Origin: Neptuniibacter sp. CAU 1671
GTDB taxonomy: Bacteria > Pseudomonadota > Gammaproteobacteria > Pseudomonadales > Balneatricaceae
Direction: 5' to 3'
DNA length: 40,539 bases
Assembly: GCF_029222905.1 (NCBI RefSeq)
Contig: NZ_JARHUE010000011.1
Coordinates: 1-40,539, forward strand
The notes under the pieces are model-generated. The model saw only the letters and a program-made list of their open reading frames with translations. It was not told the origin of the DNA and did no database searches. Numbering within the stretch: the first letter of the stretch is position 1; every line of letters starts with the position of its first letter. Made by a program: the position numbers and the translations under genes. This document shows positions 40,414 to 40,539 of the stretch, in pieces.

Positions 40414-40539
40414 TGGCCGAGTTACCCACGAAGAGTAGACACCTTCTATAGTTAGGTTTACGCCTGACGGGGAGGTGTAAGATGTCCAGGAAAAAGTATC
40501 AACACTATACCGAGGAATTCCGACGCGAAGCGGTCAATC
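40414..40539 (+). mobile_element. 5' end of an IS3-family insertion sequence (cut by window edge)
   Basis: The left inverted repeat runs from TGGCCGAG (40414) to AGTAGACA (40441) and matches the repeat at 98-122 in reverse complement. OrfA starts 41 bases further on with a GGAGG site. It has the same orientation as the element at the left edge. Both could be copies of one IS, but no shared coding segment is visible to prove it. Confidence 0.8.
40482..40539 (+). CDS. IS3-family transposase OrfA, N-terminal fragment (cut by window edge)
   Basis: 19 residues visible, MSRKKYQHYTEEFRREAVN, the standard start of the IS3 OrfA helix-turn-helix protein (xxYxxEFKxxAV). A GGAGG ribosome site lies 7 bases upstream of ATG 40482. 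The frame runs off the window. Confidence 0.88.
   Translation, partial: MSRKKYQHYTEEFRREAVN

Noticed and set aside
1-40539. The whole window as an IS3-bounded composite transposon
   Set aside because: The intervening 36 kb consists largely of core genes (htpG, arfB, selO, mscS-type). IS3 elements rarely move such distances, and no target duplication can be seen. Like-oriented IS ends may simply mark contig borders.
1-40539. CRISPR arrays, tRNA or rRNA genes, prophage genes
   Set aside because: No regularly spaced direct repeats, no tRNA cloverleaf with a TTCGA-type T arm, no rRNA words and no phage structural genes were found on either strand by reading.

Overview
The window is chromosomal DNA of a Gram-negative bacterium, most likely a marine gammaproteobacterium of the Oceanospirillales type. 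This placement is inference. It rests on the set of small conserved proteins (DUF5062, DUF3144, DUF3301, DUF924, GlpM, YeeN, SelO), the HtpG and ArfB sequences, a guanidine-II riboswitch in front of a SugE/Gdx exporter, and integron-type attC sites. No rRNA, tRNA, CRISPR array or prophage is visible.

Edges (1-3.5 kb and 39.2-40.5 kb). Both ends are accessory DNA. The window opens in the 3' end of an IS3-family element and closes in the 5' end of an IS3-family element in the same orientation, with related terminal inverted repeats. Inside these lie gene cassettes separated by attC-like sites, with no integrase in view, so they form cassette clusters lacking an integrase. The left cluster carries a small unknown protein, an SDR plus Ada-like DNA repair pair, a YefM-YoeB toxin-antitoxin module on the opposite strand with its TGTACA operator, and a GNAT acetyltransferase. 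The right cluster carries a small membrane protein and an unknown 110-residue protein.

3.5-16 kb. An ECF sigma factor is coupled to an SRPBCC protein behind a promoter of the form TGTCACA-N16-CGTC. Next come a secreted SnoaL-like protein divergent from an HxlR regulator, a class D beta-lactamase, a housekeeping run (DUF5062, ArfB, YeeN, a zinc-ribbon membrane protein, DUF924, DUF3144, GlpM), a large membrane diguanylate cyclase on the minus strand, then phzF-like (interrupted by an in-frame amber codon), MAPEG, a PaaI-type thioesterase and a FIST sensor protein.

16-26.5 kb. An ABC-2 exporter pair on the minus strand is followed by a dihaem lipoprotein and a cysteine-free DUF839 (PhoX-like) secreted protein. 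Then come an alkyltransferase-like protein divergent from SelO, DUF3301, DUF599 and HtpG.

26.5-28.3 kb. A fold-back element of about 455 bp has two inverted arms with conserved spacer words but differing hairpin stems. Beside it are a HEPN-like protein and a small membrane protein. A sequence at 27.0-27.16 kb recurs almost gap-free at 39.35-39.5 kb.

28.3-39.2 kb. A methyltransferase; the guanidine riboswitch and Gdx; a GNAT; a tight minus-strand operon of nitroreductase, DMT-type membrane protein and arylamine N-acetyltransferase with a Crp/Fnr-type gene upstream; an AhpD-like protein divergent from a TetR regulator with two palindromic operators; a lipoprotein; an MscS-type channel; a C-terminally anchored membrane protein; and a NemR-like repressor with a NemA-like ene-reductase sharing an identical 15-bp operator.
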